A stretch of DNA of 64,000 nucleotides, taken from the NCBI RefSeq assembly GCF_026262505.1, contig NC_067206.1, forward strand, positions 18,869,319-18,933,318. Reading direction: 5' to 3'. Positions within the stretch are counted from its first letter, which is position 1; every line of letters begins with the position of its first letter. The notes under the pieces were generated by a model. That model did no database searches. It was not told where the DNA came from and saw nothing but the letters and a program-made list of their open reading frames with translations. A program made the translations under genes and the position numbers. Source of the DNA: Trichomonas vaginalis G3 (taxonomy: Eukaryota > Parabasalia > Trichomonadida > Trichomonadidae). Shown here piece after piece: positions 38,639 to 47,937 of the stretch.

Positions 38639-38869
38639 ATGGCAAAACTTCTTGAAAGATGTTTGAAGAAAAATAATATAGACTTTATTTCATGTAAAGG
38701 ACTTTACACACTTTTGAACGATATGAAAGACCCTGTTTTGTTTGTTCGTGTAGACAAAGGAAAGTTCTATGTCTTTACAAAATATTTGAACTTCTTAGAC
38801 AGAGAACTTCAAGAAACGCCATGTGAAAGTTTAGATGAAGTTCTTCTCCACTTTCAGAAAAACTTTTAA
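38639..38869 (+). CDS. 76-aa protein present only in copy C
   Basis: Encodes 76 aa, MAKLLERCLKKNNIDFISCKG start, small alpha/beta protein with LFVRVDKGKFYVFTKYLNF. It stands between the 193-aa and penton-like genes after a GCTAAGTAAA leader, only 6 bp after the previous stop. In A and B the two neighbours are directly adjacent, so this gene was gained by C or lost by A and B. Sequence faintly recalls the antisense 139-aa protein (both have short KFYVF/KCYRIAIF strands), which could mean a shared origin; this is uncertain. Confidence 0.6.
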   Translation: MAKLLERCLKKNNIDFISCKGLYTLLNDMKDPVLFVRVDKGKFYVFTKYLNFLDRELQETPCESLDEVLLHFQKNF

Positions 38870-38880
38870 AATATATAAAT

Positions 38881-39657
38881 GGCAGAAGACATAATGGTTT
38901 TATACTATTACGACTAAAAACCCTGAGTCATATAATTCTATAACAACAAACTTACAAAGTCCTCAAGGACGATATTGTAAACTAACCTTAAACACAATGA
39001 CGACTAAAGCCTGTTTTGCTCTTTTGACACCAGAAGATTTTATTGTTGTGAATGGTAAAAAATACTCCTTTGAAGATACTTACTCAGATATACACCAACA
39101 GGTTTTGTTGACTTATTTAATACTTTAAGGACGAGTGTAACATGTGCTGCAACTAGAGCAGGTTTCATTATGTTTGGATGTCCGACTGAGTTTAGTATAA
39201 ACGATATGAGCTATAATACAAAACTTATATCTGGTTTTTACTACCAACAGTTTCCTATAACAGGAAAAGGTGTCATACAAGGTTTGTCTGTTCCATTGAC
39301 TTTAAGTACACCTATTTTATATATTGTTTCAAACTTAGGTTCAAAGTGCTATTCGAATGTCGACAGAAACTATTATGACCAAAAGATACTTATGCGTATA
39401 AACAATACTTTCTCTGCTGGTTTGCCTATTGTTCATTCGAATGCAGAATTTTCAACCTTAGTGAACTCAAACACTTTGGCAAGTATAACGTTGACATTAG
39501 TTGACGCAAACTTTGTTCCTGTAAAACTTTTATGTCCTATGTATTTGTCAATGACGGCAGAAAGTTTCGAATTGGAAGATGCAACTGGTGAAAGTAATTG
39601 TATTACAAGAAACAACTTCAACAACAAATAGCTCAAGAACAACAAATAGCTCAAGAA
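38881..39657 (+). pseudogene. Penton-like minor capsid gene, broken copy
   Basis: Homologue of 1805-2611 over its full length, with a shorter Gln-rich tail. Broken, about three or four breaks; the middle 150 codons stay open and conserved. Confidence 0.8.
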
Positions 39658-39675
39658 TAAAAAAATATTTTTTTT
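39657..39675 (+). promoter_or_regulatory. A/T palindrome upstream of helicase
   Basis: A-run/TAT/T-run motif 13 bp before the helicase ATG, as in A and B. Confidence 0.45.
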
Positions 39676-39687
39676 ATTTTTATAAAA

Positions 39688-40926
39688 ATGTACAGAATAG
39701 ATGTTTCAGATTTTTATGACTTCCAAGCATTCAGAAATATGTGTCCATTTAGAGACTATAACAAAGCAGTCGAGAATTTGAAACGTTTAGTCATTTATGT
39801 TGACTCTGCCCCAGAATGTTATGTTATGAAAGAATGGGATGTAGTCTTTAACAAACCTAAAGCGACAATAGTTTCAGAACAAGAATGTAAACAGAAACTT
39901 AAGAAAATAAAAGTCGTACAAGTTGGCATGAAGATGTTAGATGCTTGGGATATCTTATTGTCAAAACTTGAAGATTTTTCAGTTCGTGGTATAAAGTTCT
40001 ATACACCATCTCCAAACTTCTATTCTATCTTCACTGGATATAAATACGAACAAGTAGAATGGAAACACAGTATTATAGAAGCTTGGTTAGACCATGTCAA
40101 AGAAATTATATGCAATGGAAACGAAAGAGTCTATGAGTATATCTTATGTTGGTTTGCAAACATCTTACAACATCCAAGTGCTAAAAATGAAACTGCTCTC
40201 ATTATAATTGGAAAACAAGGAACTGGTAAGAACACATTCTTTACAGATATCTTATGCAAACTGTTAGAAGGTTATTCGAACCCGAATATGACAAACTTAG
40301 AAAACATCTGCGGTAAATTTAACTCTTCAATAGAGAATATGAAACTTATAGTATGTAACGAACTTCAAAGTATAGATACAACAAAAGTTTTGAACTCAGA
40401 TGCTTTGAAGAGTCTTATAACAGACAAAGTTGGAGTTGTTGAAAGAAAATATAAAGACCAAAGAGTTTGTGAAAATGTTGCAAACTTCATTATGGTTTCA
40501 AACAATGCTGTTCCGATGAAGTTAGAAAGTTCTGACAGAAGATATGTAGTTGTCAGAACGTCAGATTCTCATATGCAAGATACAGAATATTTTGACGACT
40601 TAGCAGAAACTTTGACATCTGACTTTTACAACCACTTGTTCTCATATTTCATGACATTAGATATTTCTAAGTTCAATCCAAGACAAATTCCACATACCGA
40701 AGAGAGACAAACATTGTTAGAAGCAAACAAGAGTGTATATGAACTGTTCATAGATGAAACTGACTTTGAGTGTTTAGATGAAAGGTCATTGTACGATTCG
40801 TATAATAAACAATATTGTCAAGAATCTGGTTATATGACAGCGTCTAAACGAACATTCTTGGCAAATGTCAAAAGTCTTTTAGACGTACAGAATGGTGTAT
40901 ATACAAAGAAAAATTTTTCTGAGTAA
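39688..40926 (+). CDS. SF3/D5-like replicative helicase
   Basis: Encodes 412 aa, whole. Walker A GKQGTGKN about 175-182, Walker B-like IVCNELQ about 221-227, motif C FIMVSNN about 267-273, SDRRY about 282-286. One residue longer than the copy A protein because of an Asn inserted near residue 371 (YDSYNKQY). Same role as described for 539-1774: DNA unwinding during element replication. Preceded by the A/T promoter palindrome and followed 38 bp later by the 139-aa gene. Confidence 0.9.
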   Translation: MYRIDVSDFYDFQAFRNMCPFRDYNKAVENLKRLVIYVDSAPECYVMKEWDVVFNKPKATIVSEQECKQKLKKIKVVQVGMKMLDAWDILLSKLEDFSVRGIKFYTPSPNFYSIFTGYKYEQVEWKHSIIEAWLDHVKEIICNGNERVYEYILCWFANILQHPSAKNETALIIIGKQGTGKNTFFTDILCKLLEGYSNPNMTNLENICGKFNSSIENMKLIVCNELQSIDTTKVLNSDALKSLITDKVGVVERKYKDQRVCENVANFIMVSNNAVPMKLESSDRRYVVVRTSDSHMQDTEYFDDLAETLTSDFYNHLFSYFMTLDISKFNPRQIPHTEERQTLLEANKSVYELFIDETDFECLDERSLYDSYNKQYCQESGYMTASKRTFLANVKSLLDVQNGVYTKKNFSE

Positions 40927-40931
40927 ATTTT

Positions 40932-40949
40932 AAAAAAAAATATTTTTTT
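40932..40949 (+). promoter_or_regulatory. A/T palindrome upstream of 139-aa gene remnant
   Basis: Same motif and TCCGATAGAAAAG leader as in A and B. Confidence 0.4.
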
Positions 40950-40963
40950 ATCCGATAGAAAAG

Positions 40964-41380
40964 ATGACGAAATATATTTCAGTAAACAAGTACATGTCAG
41001 GACTTAAAGAAGAACTAGACCCATTCACATATTTGAATGTTTACTTCTACCATTTTGAAAAGTCTTCATTCAGCAAAGTTTGGAACATCGAACCAGTTAA
41101 GTTTGCTATTGTGACTAAAAATGGTGCGAAATTTGAAGACTTAGACATAGAAGGTTTGTTAACAGTCAAAGAAAGTTTTGACAGAAGGTTTTCAAACCTT
41201 AAAGAAGGCAAAGCATACAAACTGTTATACCTTATGAACCAAAGAAAGCAGACGACTATGAATATTATGAGTCTAAAGTTGTAGAAGTTCAAGGTAAATT
41301 GGGTAAAAAGATTTTAGAGTCTAAGCCGTGTTTGCTCCTAAAGAGGAAGAGAACATTGACATTGACCCAGAAATGTTCTA
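40964..41380 (+). pseudogene. 139-aa gene, broken copy
   Basis: Homologue of 82-501 and 18034-18453 with the same MTKYISVNKYMSG start. Broken, about two breaks. Confidence 0.75.
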
Positions 41381-41400
41381 AAAATAAAATTTTATTTTTA
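41379..41400. terminator. Bidirectional A/T palindrome between convergent genes
   Basis: Same 22-bp palindrome as 63-84 and 18451-18472, kept although both neighbouring genes are now broken. Confidence 0.55.
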
Positions 41401-41842
41401 CATGTCAAATTTCTTTTTCTCTGGCTCTGGTTCTTTCTTCTCTTCTTCTACTTTCTTTTCTTTCTTTTCTCTCTTCTTCTTTTTGGTGGAGTTATGTCAA
41501 ACTTCTCAGAACCATATTTTGTAAAAGTGCTTTGTCATTTAATAGCTCTTCTATTCTGTTTTCTATTTCATTTTCAAGAACAGCGCATGTGTCTTCTTTG
41601 CATTCTAAGAAGTTTTGTTGGACTTCATCTCTCCAAGAGGCGTCATCTCTGTCAACAAGTCTGTCATTGACAAATTTTAAGACTGCTCTGCTTAATGTTT
41701 TATGGTTCTTGTCATATTCCCAGAAACAGAACTTTAGAACAAATTCACCTTTCTTGTTTACACTATGTAAGATTTTATGGTCGACAGATGTTTTGCTGTC
41801 GAAAAGCTTGTCTCGAATATAGATAGCGAAATCGCTAGACAT
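41398..41842 (-). pseudogene. 150-aa charged-tail gene, broken copy
   Basis: Homologue of 18470-18922; the N-terminal 110 residues are open and nearly identical. Broken, about two breaks. Confidence 0.75.
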
Positions 41843-41879
41843 TTCTAAAAGATAAAAATTTTAATTTTTCTAAAAATAT

Positions 41880-42751
41880 TTAGAAAAAAAGTTTGCTGAC
41901 ATTGACAAGAAATTTGAGAATGTTTTAAATAAGAACAAGAGGAAGTTGGAAAATGCTCAGATAAAACCCATACATGACAAGTTCTTATTTGCTCAGAATG
42001 GTATAACAGGTCTAATTGCACCACCTGGGTCGGGTAAGACTTTCACTTATCTTAAAATGGCTGCACAACAACAAGAACTAGATGAGAAGAACCCATTCTA
42101 TGAGTTAGTAGTCATTTGTAGTACTTCGGGTCAATTTGACCAAACCGTCAATTCGTTCAAAGATATTATAAAGAAGTCTAAGTTAGTATGTATAAAAGAC
42201 TCTGAGTTGTTAGATTGGATAAAGAAGTACCAAAGAAGAGTTTTGAAGTATAATGCTATAAATGAGTATGTCAATTCGAAGTTTAAAGACCCAAATGAGG
42301 AAATGCAGAGAATATTAGAGAAGAAACACTTCAGAAACAAACAGAAAGAGATAGAATACATTTCGAAGAAATTGCAATCTTACGATTGAAGACTTACCCT
42401 CACAGATGTCTTCTTATCTTAGATGACTTTGCTTCTCATCCTTTGTTAAAGAATAGAGAACAAGACATGTGTCGAATTCTTAAGAAGCTCAGACACTTTA
42501 ACATCTCAGTTGTCATTTGTGTACAGACAGCAAAGAGTTTAAGTAAGGATGTTAAAAGAATACTTACTGACATAATACTTTTCCCCGGATTGTCCGAAGA
42601 TGATTTCATGGAACTTATGAAAGAGTCCATGGCAGGTAAGTTTGACAGACATGAACTATGGGAGAAGTACAAAGTCATACAAGACCCTCATACTTCTTTC
42701 AGAATTCATATCTACGCAAACAAAGTTCAAATTGTAAAAAGTCAAGCTTGA
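41880..42751 (+). pseudogene. A32-like packaging ATPase gene, broken copy
   Basis: Nearly identical to the whole ATPase at 18959-19834, with APPGSGKT and LLILDDFA segments present. Broken, about two breaks. Since C otherwise has a near-complete gene set, this suggests very recent loss of autonomy. Confidence 0.85.
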
Positions 42752-42769
42752 AAAATGTAAGTGTTTAGT

Positions 42770-43148
42770 CTTAGTCTGTTGTGGTGCTGGGGCTGTCGGT
42801 TCTTCTGGCTTTGGAAGGCATTCAGGAAGAGGAACGTCAGTCATCCGTTTGTGTCCTGTCGGATGGAAGAACTTTTCCTGTCGGAAGGAAGAACTTTTTC
42901 TGTCGGAAGGAAAAACTTTTTCTGAAGTTCGACCAAAAAGTTCTCAATTTTGAATGGTTTACGGACGGACAACTGGAAATTTTTCCTGTCGGAAGGAAAA
43001 ATTTTTCCTGTCGGAAGGAAAATTTTTTCCAGTTGTCGGGAAAATATTTTCCTGTCGGAAGGAAGGACTCGGAATGCCAGAAGGATTTGACAAGGCAATT
43101 TACCTTATAGAGCTACCTGAGCCATCTGAAGTCAAGCTTGAAAAATAA
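42770..43148. pseudogene. Relic of the divergent 196-aa/119-aa gene pair with operator-like repeats
   Basis: Minus strand near 42770-42844 reads MTDVPLPECLPKPEEPTAPAP; plus strand 43074-43148 reads MPEGFDKAIYLIELPEPSEVK. Between them 42855-43068 holds six or seven TTCC-N4-GGAA repeats. Same relic as 19853-20308; the whole pair exists only in B at 25.4-26.5 kb. Confidence 0.6.
42855..43068. promoter_or_regulatory. Array of about six TTCC-N4-GGAA inverted repeats
   Basis: TCCTGTCGGAAGGA-type units on both sides of the conserved CTGAAGTTCGACCAAAAAG segment. Unit number differs from the two arrays in B. Confidence 0.55.
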
Positions 43149-43157
43149 ATGGTTCAT

Positions 43158-43964
43158 TTACTCTGCTTGTTTGAAGTTGTCAAAATACTCTGTTATTTTT
43201 TCCTTTAACAATGGCAAATCTTCTTTGAAGGTAAGTATTGTACAACCTTTCATATCATAGTGTGTTTGAGGTAACGTATCTTGAACTATTTGTTTCACAT
43301 CTTCATTCGGTGTCATTGAAATCGGTAAGTTTTCGCGATAGAACCAATTTCTGTCAGATTTGTAAATCTTAGCAAGGTCGTAAAAGCTTTTGTTGTTTCT
43401 TCTGACTAAATGCAACATAACCATATCTTTATCTTCTTCATTTTCCATCTCTTCAGTATAAATCATATACTTATAGTTCTTTTCCTTTCCTTTTGGTACC
43501 GAACGTGGTATTCTTTTCTGAATGCTTTTGTCTTTTGCTTCAAGCTTGTTTTCCATCTCTTCACGTTCTTGTCTATGAATTTCATCTAACATCATGAAAA
43601 TATAACAAGCATAACGAGGTGAAGCCCACATTGCTACAGCATTTACAAGAAGTCTATGTACATAATATCCTCTCAAACCAGGAGCCAAATTCTTGCGATT
43701 TTCGTACGGAATCTCTACCCTCGATTTTTCGAGGGTAGCAAACATATGAGGAAATTCTTCTAAAAGTTCTTTTGTCTGTTGGTTTTCAAACCAATGATAT
43801 GCTTGCTTTGTAGAACGAAGAGCATTCAAAATACTTTGCATTTGGTACATATCGTCTTTGACCGAACGAATGAGACGTAACTGTTTGTTATACTGTATGT
43901 ACTCGTATTCTTCATTTATGGCTTCATGAACGATAGCAGTTGTTGTGTTCTCTGTTGTTGACAT
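43158..43964 (-). CDS. KilA-N domain protein
   Basis: Encodes 268 aa from MSTTENTTTAIVHEAINEEYE. KilA-N domain about 30-145 (YHWFENQQTKELLEEF, then variable part, then RGYYVHRLLVNAVAMWAS), helical linker, conserved C-terminal domain (KYMIYTEEMENEEDKDMVML onward). Compared with the B version (20318-21157), residues before about 60 and after about 100 are nearly identical but the segment between is unrelated in sequence, apart from both holding a 24-nt hairpin of T...V type and a YENR(K/E) motif after it. Likely DNA-binding regulator. Looks whole. Confidence 0.82.
   Translation of the reverse strand: MSTTENTTTAIVHEAINEEYEYIQYNKQLRLIRSVKDDMYQMQSILNALRSTKQAYHWFENQQTKELLEEFPHMFATLEKSRVEIPYENRKNLAPGLRGYYVHRLLVNAVAMWASPRYACYIFMMLDEIHRQEREEMENKLEAKDKSIQKRIPRSVPKGKEKNYKYMIYTEEMENEEDKDMVMLHLVRRNNKSFYDLAKIYKSDRNWFYRENLPISMTPNEDVKQIVQDTLPQTHYDMKGCTILTFKEDLPLLKEKITEYFDNFKQAE
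43715..43738. repeat. 24-nt hairpin inside the KilA-N coding sequence
   Basis: Perfect 10-bp stem (CTACCCTCGA / TCGAGGGTAG) with TTTT loop, at codon position 2 on the coding strand, encoding TLEKSRV. Confidence 0.8.
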
Positions 43965-43985
43965 ATCTGTCTTTACATACAAAAT

Positions 43986-43999
43986 AAAAAAATATTTTA
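43986..43999 (-). promoter_or_regulatory. A/T palindrome upstream of KilA-N gene
   Basis: AAAAAAATATTTTAT with the leader TCTTTACATACAAAAT, shared with the GIY-YIG gene (44684-44699). In B the palindrome has decayed at both positions. Confidence 0.4.
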
Positions 44000-44051
44000 T
44001 AAAAAATTAGCGTTATTTTCTGACTTTCACAAAAGACCAAAAATAAACGCT

Positions 44052-44661
44052 TTACATGTATTTTTCAGCAACTTCGTCAAATAATTTTATAGCACTATCT
44101 ATCTCATCTACTTCAAACGTTTCTTTACCTTTTATGGAGCACCATACATTTCTCAAACTTTTCAAGTAGTTCTGTTTCTGCAGCTCTCATATCATTCACA
44201 AACACAACCTTGACTCTATTGACTGTATTGTCATATCTTTGAGTTATATTATATGTTCTTCCTATCTTATATCTCTTTGTATTGAAGTCCTTCGGTTTCT
44301 GAACGATGTAAAGTAAGCCTTCACTGCAACGTTCCGTATCGAATGAACCATATGTTATGAAGTTATATCCAACAACTGGGTCTAACCATAACAAAACTAT
44401 TGGTATAAGACTTTTGTCTATAAGATATGCTGTAGTTCCATAGAATCTTACCGATATCATAAGCTCAGGATTTCTTGTCAAAATTTTCTGAGTAGAAGCA
44501 ATTCTAACCCAGTCGTGTGCTTTCTTTCCAGATAGTGTTAGAATGTCTGACAAAGAATATTTGTTGTATTTCTTTGAGTATCTTACGTTTAAATCACCTA
44601 TTCTAACTATTTTGGTGTCATTGTCTATCTTTTTAACTGTTTCAAACTCAATGTTTGTCAT
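44052..44661 (-). pseudogene. KilA-N/GIY-YIG gene, broken copy
   Basis: Homologue of the 204-aa gene at 21246-21860 across its length, with LLYIVQ and YKIGRT motifs still encoded. Broken, about one break. Upstream A/T promoter palindrome at 44684-44699. Confidence 0.78.
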
Positions 44662-44739
44662 TTTCTGTTCTTACATACAAAATAAAAAAAAATATTTTAT
44701 AAAAAACTAACTTTATTTTTTCTATCTTGTATAAAAGAT

Positions 44740-45570
44740 ATGATTTCAGGGATTTTTTTTACGAAGTGTCAAAGTTCACTTCGTAAAAAAATAACAGTTA
44801 TATAATGAAATTTGGTCATTTTTTCACGATTTTCATAGAGTTTTTTTACGATTTTCATGAGTTTTAGGCGACCCCGAAAAAAGTCTGGGTCGCAAATTCT
44901 TGCGATTTTCGTACGGAATCTCTATCCTCGGTTTTTCGAGGGAAGCAAGCATATGAGGAAATTCATGATTTTTTGGTCATTTTTTCACGATTTCAGGGAT
45001 TTTTTTTACGAAGTGTCAAAGTTCTCTTCGTCAAAAAAATACAGTTATATCATGAAATTTGGTCATTTTTTTCGGCAAAAATATATTTTAGGGTAGATGG
45101 TTAGATCTAACCTCATTTCTACCCTCATTTCTACCCCATATGTCCTTACTGAAAAAGTATGTGTTCCATATGTCATTTTACTCAGAATTTTATACAGAAT
45201 TCGGCAAAAATATATTTTAGGGTAGATGGTTTTTAGGTGTCACCAGGTCACTCGGTCACTCGGTCAACTAACATCTTTTTGAAAATGGTGACAACATGAC
45301 ATTTTGACAACAACACAGGAAATAAACTTCTTCGTATATGTTTTGTCATGATTTCATCGTAATGAGCGTAAATCAGACAAAAATATATTTTAGGTGAAGA
45401 GGTGAGATCTAACCTCTTTTCTACCCTCATTTCTACCCCATATGTCCTTACTGAAAAAGTATGTGTTCCATATGTCATTTTACTCAGAATTTTATACAGA
45501 ATTCAATAAAAATATATTTTAGGGTAGATGGTTAGATCTAACCTCATTTCTACCCTCATTTCTACCATAA
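44740..45570. repeat. Intergenic repeats: hairpin modules and TAGGGTAGATGG units
   Basis: No gene. 44820-44960 repeats the KilA-N hairpin modules (hairpins about 44873-44898 and 44922-44945) with the TTGCGATTTTCGTACGGAAT flank. From 45077 four copies of TATATTTTAGGGTAGATGG alternate with GGTTAGATCTAACC palindromes and with a duplicated 100-bp stretch (TATGTCCTTACTGAAAAAG... at 45130 and 45440). The seed of the 25-bp minisatellite lies at 45326-45360. Confidence 0.65.
45326..45360. repeat. Unexpanded seed of the 25-bp minisatellites
   Basis: CTTCTTCGTATATG TTTTGTCATGATTTCATCGT in one copy, flanked by sequences that, in reverse complement, are the exact edges of minisatellite 1 in copy B (23510-23540 and 24675-24740). 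Confidence 0.8.
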
Positions 45571-45574
45571 AGTT

Positions 45575-46489
45575 TTATAAGCGTTTTACATGGTAAACAT
45601 TGTGAATTCGTGAAATTCTAAACAATTTTGTGGCTTCTATTTCTTCTGTCAGTATGTCAAAAGTTTTCACAATATTGAATGTATCTTTATATTTCTTCTT
45701 GACATCTGAAAGAAGGAAATCGTCAGCAGTTGGATAGTTTTTGTTCAGAAATGTCAACATGTCCATTTTATCTTCTGCTGGTTTCTCTGCTTCTTTCTTT
45801 AAATCAGCATAGTCGTTTCGCATACGTTCTATCTCTTTGACAGAATAGTTATATTTCCTTATTGCTGCTTTACATTTTGAACATTGTGGGTTCATTTTTG
45901 CGTTATATTCTGAAACCTTACCTGCTAAAACAACTAAGGCGTCAATGGTTTTCTTTAACTCAAAAGTTGCGGGTTTTATTTGTCCGTTCCATATTTTACC
46001 TCTTCTATCTTTATCTCTTATCTGCCATACACATTCAGCAACTAACGAAACAAAGTTGTCGTAGGTCTTAAATTCTTCAGATTTATATATGTCAGAAACA
46101 TTCTTATATACCATATCGCAGTCTTTGTCCATGACTTTGTGGTTGCAATGAAATCCAAGAAACTCATAGTTAACCTTACGTATGAACTTCTTTATTTCTA
46201 CTGAGTCAGTTGCTTTGACTTCAATTTCTTCAAATTCTGGAATAGTAAGCTTTTGTTGTTGTATTTCAGGAAGTTTAGGTAGATGGTCAATAATATCCTG
46301 CATTTCATAAAGATATTCTTCATTTGTTTCATCTTTCGCACTACAGCCTAAATCTCCTTGGAGAAGTTCCTGCTTTATCTTCTGGATTTCTGTTTCGAAA
46401 GTATATGAAGAAGGAATGAAGCTTTTCATTTCTACTAACATAGATGTTGGGTTCATGACTAACGAGTTTGGTGAAGTTGTTGCTAACAT
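45575..46489 (-). CDS. Conserved Maverick 304-aa protein
   Basis: Encodes 304 aa from MLATTSPNSLVMNPTSMLVEM. Mostly helical; a Cys pair CSKCKAAIRKY near residue 205 and HCNHK near 117 could bind metal but do not form a recognised finger. C-terminal DVKKKYKDTFNIVKTFDILTEEI resembles DNA-binding domains of primase-helicase C-termini only faintly. Upstream A/T palindrome (46507-46521) groups it with replication/early genes. Broken copy in B (22444-23341). Function unknown. Confidence 0.75.
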   Translation of the reverse strand: MLATTSPNSLVMNPTSMLVEMKSFIPSSYTFETEIQKIKQELLQGDLGCSAKDETNEEYLYEMQDIIDHLPKLPEIQQQKLTIPEFEEIEVKATDSVEIKKFIRKVNYEFLGFHCNHKVMDKDCDMVYKNVSDIYKSEEFKTYDNFVSLVAECVWQIRDKDRRGKIWNGQIKPATFELKKTIDALVVLAGKVSEYNAKMNPQCSKCKAAIRKYNYSVKEIERMRNDYADLKKEAEKPAEDKMDMLTFLNKNYPTADDFLLSDVKKKYKDTFNIVKTFDILTEEIEATKLFRISRIHNVYHVKRL

Positions 46490-46506
46490 GTTCTTACAAT
46501 AAAAAT

Positions 46507-46521
46507 AAAAAATATTTTTTT
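46507..46521 (-). promoter_or_regulatory. A/T palindrome upstream of 304-aa gene
   Basis: AAAAAATATTTTTTT 18 bp before the ATG, with leader TTCTTACAATAAAAA; the same in B at 23358-23373. Confidence 0.42.
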
Positions 46522-46549
46522 AAAAAAACTAACTTTATTTTTTATGTTT

Positions 46550-46920
46550 TTTGTGAAAGTGTCAAAATTCAAGAGTTTTGTGTGTTTTCTACGATGGTAG
46601 AAATGAGGGTAGAAATGAGGTTAGAAATGAGGTTAGATCTAACCATCTACCCTAAAATATATTTTTATTGAATTCAGCAACAAAATTCAAGAGTTTTGTG
46701 TGTTTTCTACGATGGTAGAAAGAATACGGTGGAGCCAAAAGTGGCTCGACCTCAAAACAAGCATTTTGTGAAGAATATAGCAACCGCCAGAATACAGACG
46801 GTTGGTTTTTATACAAAATTCAACGGGTGAAAAAACAGGTGAAAAAACAGGTGAAAAAAGAGGGTAGAAATGAGGGTAGAAATGAGGTTAGATCTAACCA
46901 TCTACCCTAAACTTTATTTT
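46550..46920. repeat. Intergenic repeats with KilA-N 3' relic
   Basis: Two copies of AAAATTCAAGAGTTTTGTG, several GGTAGAAATGAGG units and TAGATCTAACCATCTACCC copies. At 46730-46815 it keeps the 3' end of the short KilA-N gene seen in B at 24805, including a decayed version of the 24-bp palindrome and CAGGTGAAAAAA triplet repeats. No whole gene. Confidence 0.6.
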
Positions 46921-47781
46921 TCAATACTTTTTCAGCACTTTTCCGTAGTTATATATGAAAGACAATTCGAGATAAAAGTCATAGTACAATGGTATTATAT
47001 GTTGCACACCATTTGTTGTGAACCAAACTTGAAAGTCAGAGAAACTGTTACTAGGTGGTTCGTAGAATTTAGAAGCAAAGTCATAAAAGTCCTTACCAAT
47101 ACATAGAAAACTATTGTTGCTTGAACTGAAACTTGCATGACACATAACATTTTGAGGGTCAAATACGTTTCTATAAACTGTCAAATCTGCTGGTGGAAGT
47201 ATAAATTTAAATGGACCATCTGGTGGTAATGGTTCGTTCTGGTTTAGTAACCGAAGAAATTGTGCCCAAGAACGTTTGTCTACTTTCCAAAATAAAAACT
47301 CTGTATCTCTTGGAGGGTTAATTTCAATCTTTTGAAATGAAACGGTGGAGTTCATCTTGTCATATTCTAGTTTCAGATAGTATGTTCCATTTAGTAAAGA
47401 GTCGTATTTTTCTTGAAATTCCCAATAATATTTGTTCATTTGAGTTTGAAAGTCATTTAGAGTTTTCTCAAGACTTTCGTCTGAACGAACCGTAAAGATT
47501 CTCATTTCGTCAAATTTGTCTATTAGACCATCAGAACCTTTATACTGCCCATGAAAATATACTGCGAACATAAATGCGTTAGTTCTATTTGAAAACAAAA
47601 CTCTTCTAAATCCTATTGCCTTTGCATCTGAAGGACTTTGAAGCCAACGAATTGGATAGTCAAACCTGTATGCTCCGGATGAAATTTCTTCATCTGAAAT
47701 AGTCCTACCAGCATTTGTAAAGATATAGTCTAACGGTTTTGTATCTGCTACTTTTGTTCTTTGTTTTTCAACCTGAAGCAT
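46921..47781 (-). CDS. 286-aa protein, paralogue of the gene at 55.5-56.2 kb
   Basis: Encodes 286 aa. Features: KPLDYIFTNAGRT, YRFDYPIRWLQSPSDAKAIGFRR near 40-63, beta-rich middle, NVMCHASFSSSNNSFLCIGKDFY near 215-237 and C-terminal FQVWFTTNGVQHIIPLYYDFYLELSFIYNY. The same landmarks appear in the 55330-56151 gene, so the element carries two related copies far apart and on opposite strands. Beta-rich, Phe/Tyr-rich composition suggests a structural protein; no family recognised. Starts 10 bp from an AT-rich leader different from the replication-gene palindrome. Confidence 0.75.
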   Translation of the reverse strand: MLQVEKQRTKVADTKPLDYIFTNAGRTISDEEISSGAYRFDYPIRWLQSPSDAKAIGFRRVLFSNRTNAFMFAVYFHGQYKGSDGLIDKFDEMRIFTVRSDESLEKTLNDFQTQMNKYYWEFQEKYDSLLNGTYYLKLEYDKMNSTVSFQKIEINPPRDTEFLFWKVDKRSWAQFLRLLNQNEPLPPDGPFKFILPPADLTVYRNVFDPQNVMCHASFSSSNNSFLCIGKDFYDFASKFYEPPSNSFSDFQVWFTTNGVQHIIPLYYDFYLELSFIYNYGKVLKKY

Positions 47782-47937
47782 TTAATATATGTAAAAATAT
47801 ATTGTTTTAAAAATTTTTTACTTCATGCAATGTTTTATTTCTCATCTAACAAACAAGTTTCCCAACGGTCTTCTCCAACAAACTCAGCGTACATTTCAAA
47901 TAAAATTTAAAAAATGTCACTTTTTTGAAAAACGTTT
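47782..47937. other. Gap with a partial duplicate of the polymerase 3' tail
   Basis: Contains TTTACTTCATGCAATGTTTT at 47818-47840, repeated at 47938 where it is the true polymerase end; between them a short, unassigned segment. A trace of a past local duplication. Confidence 0.5.
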
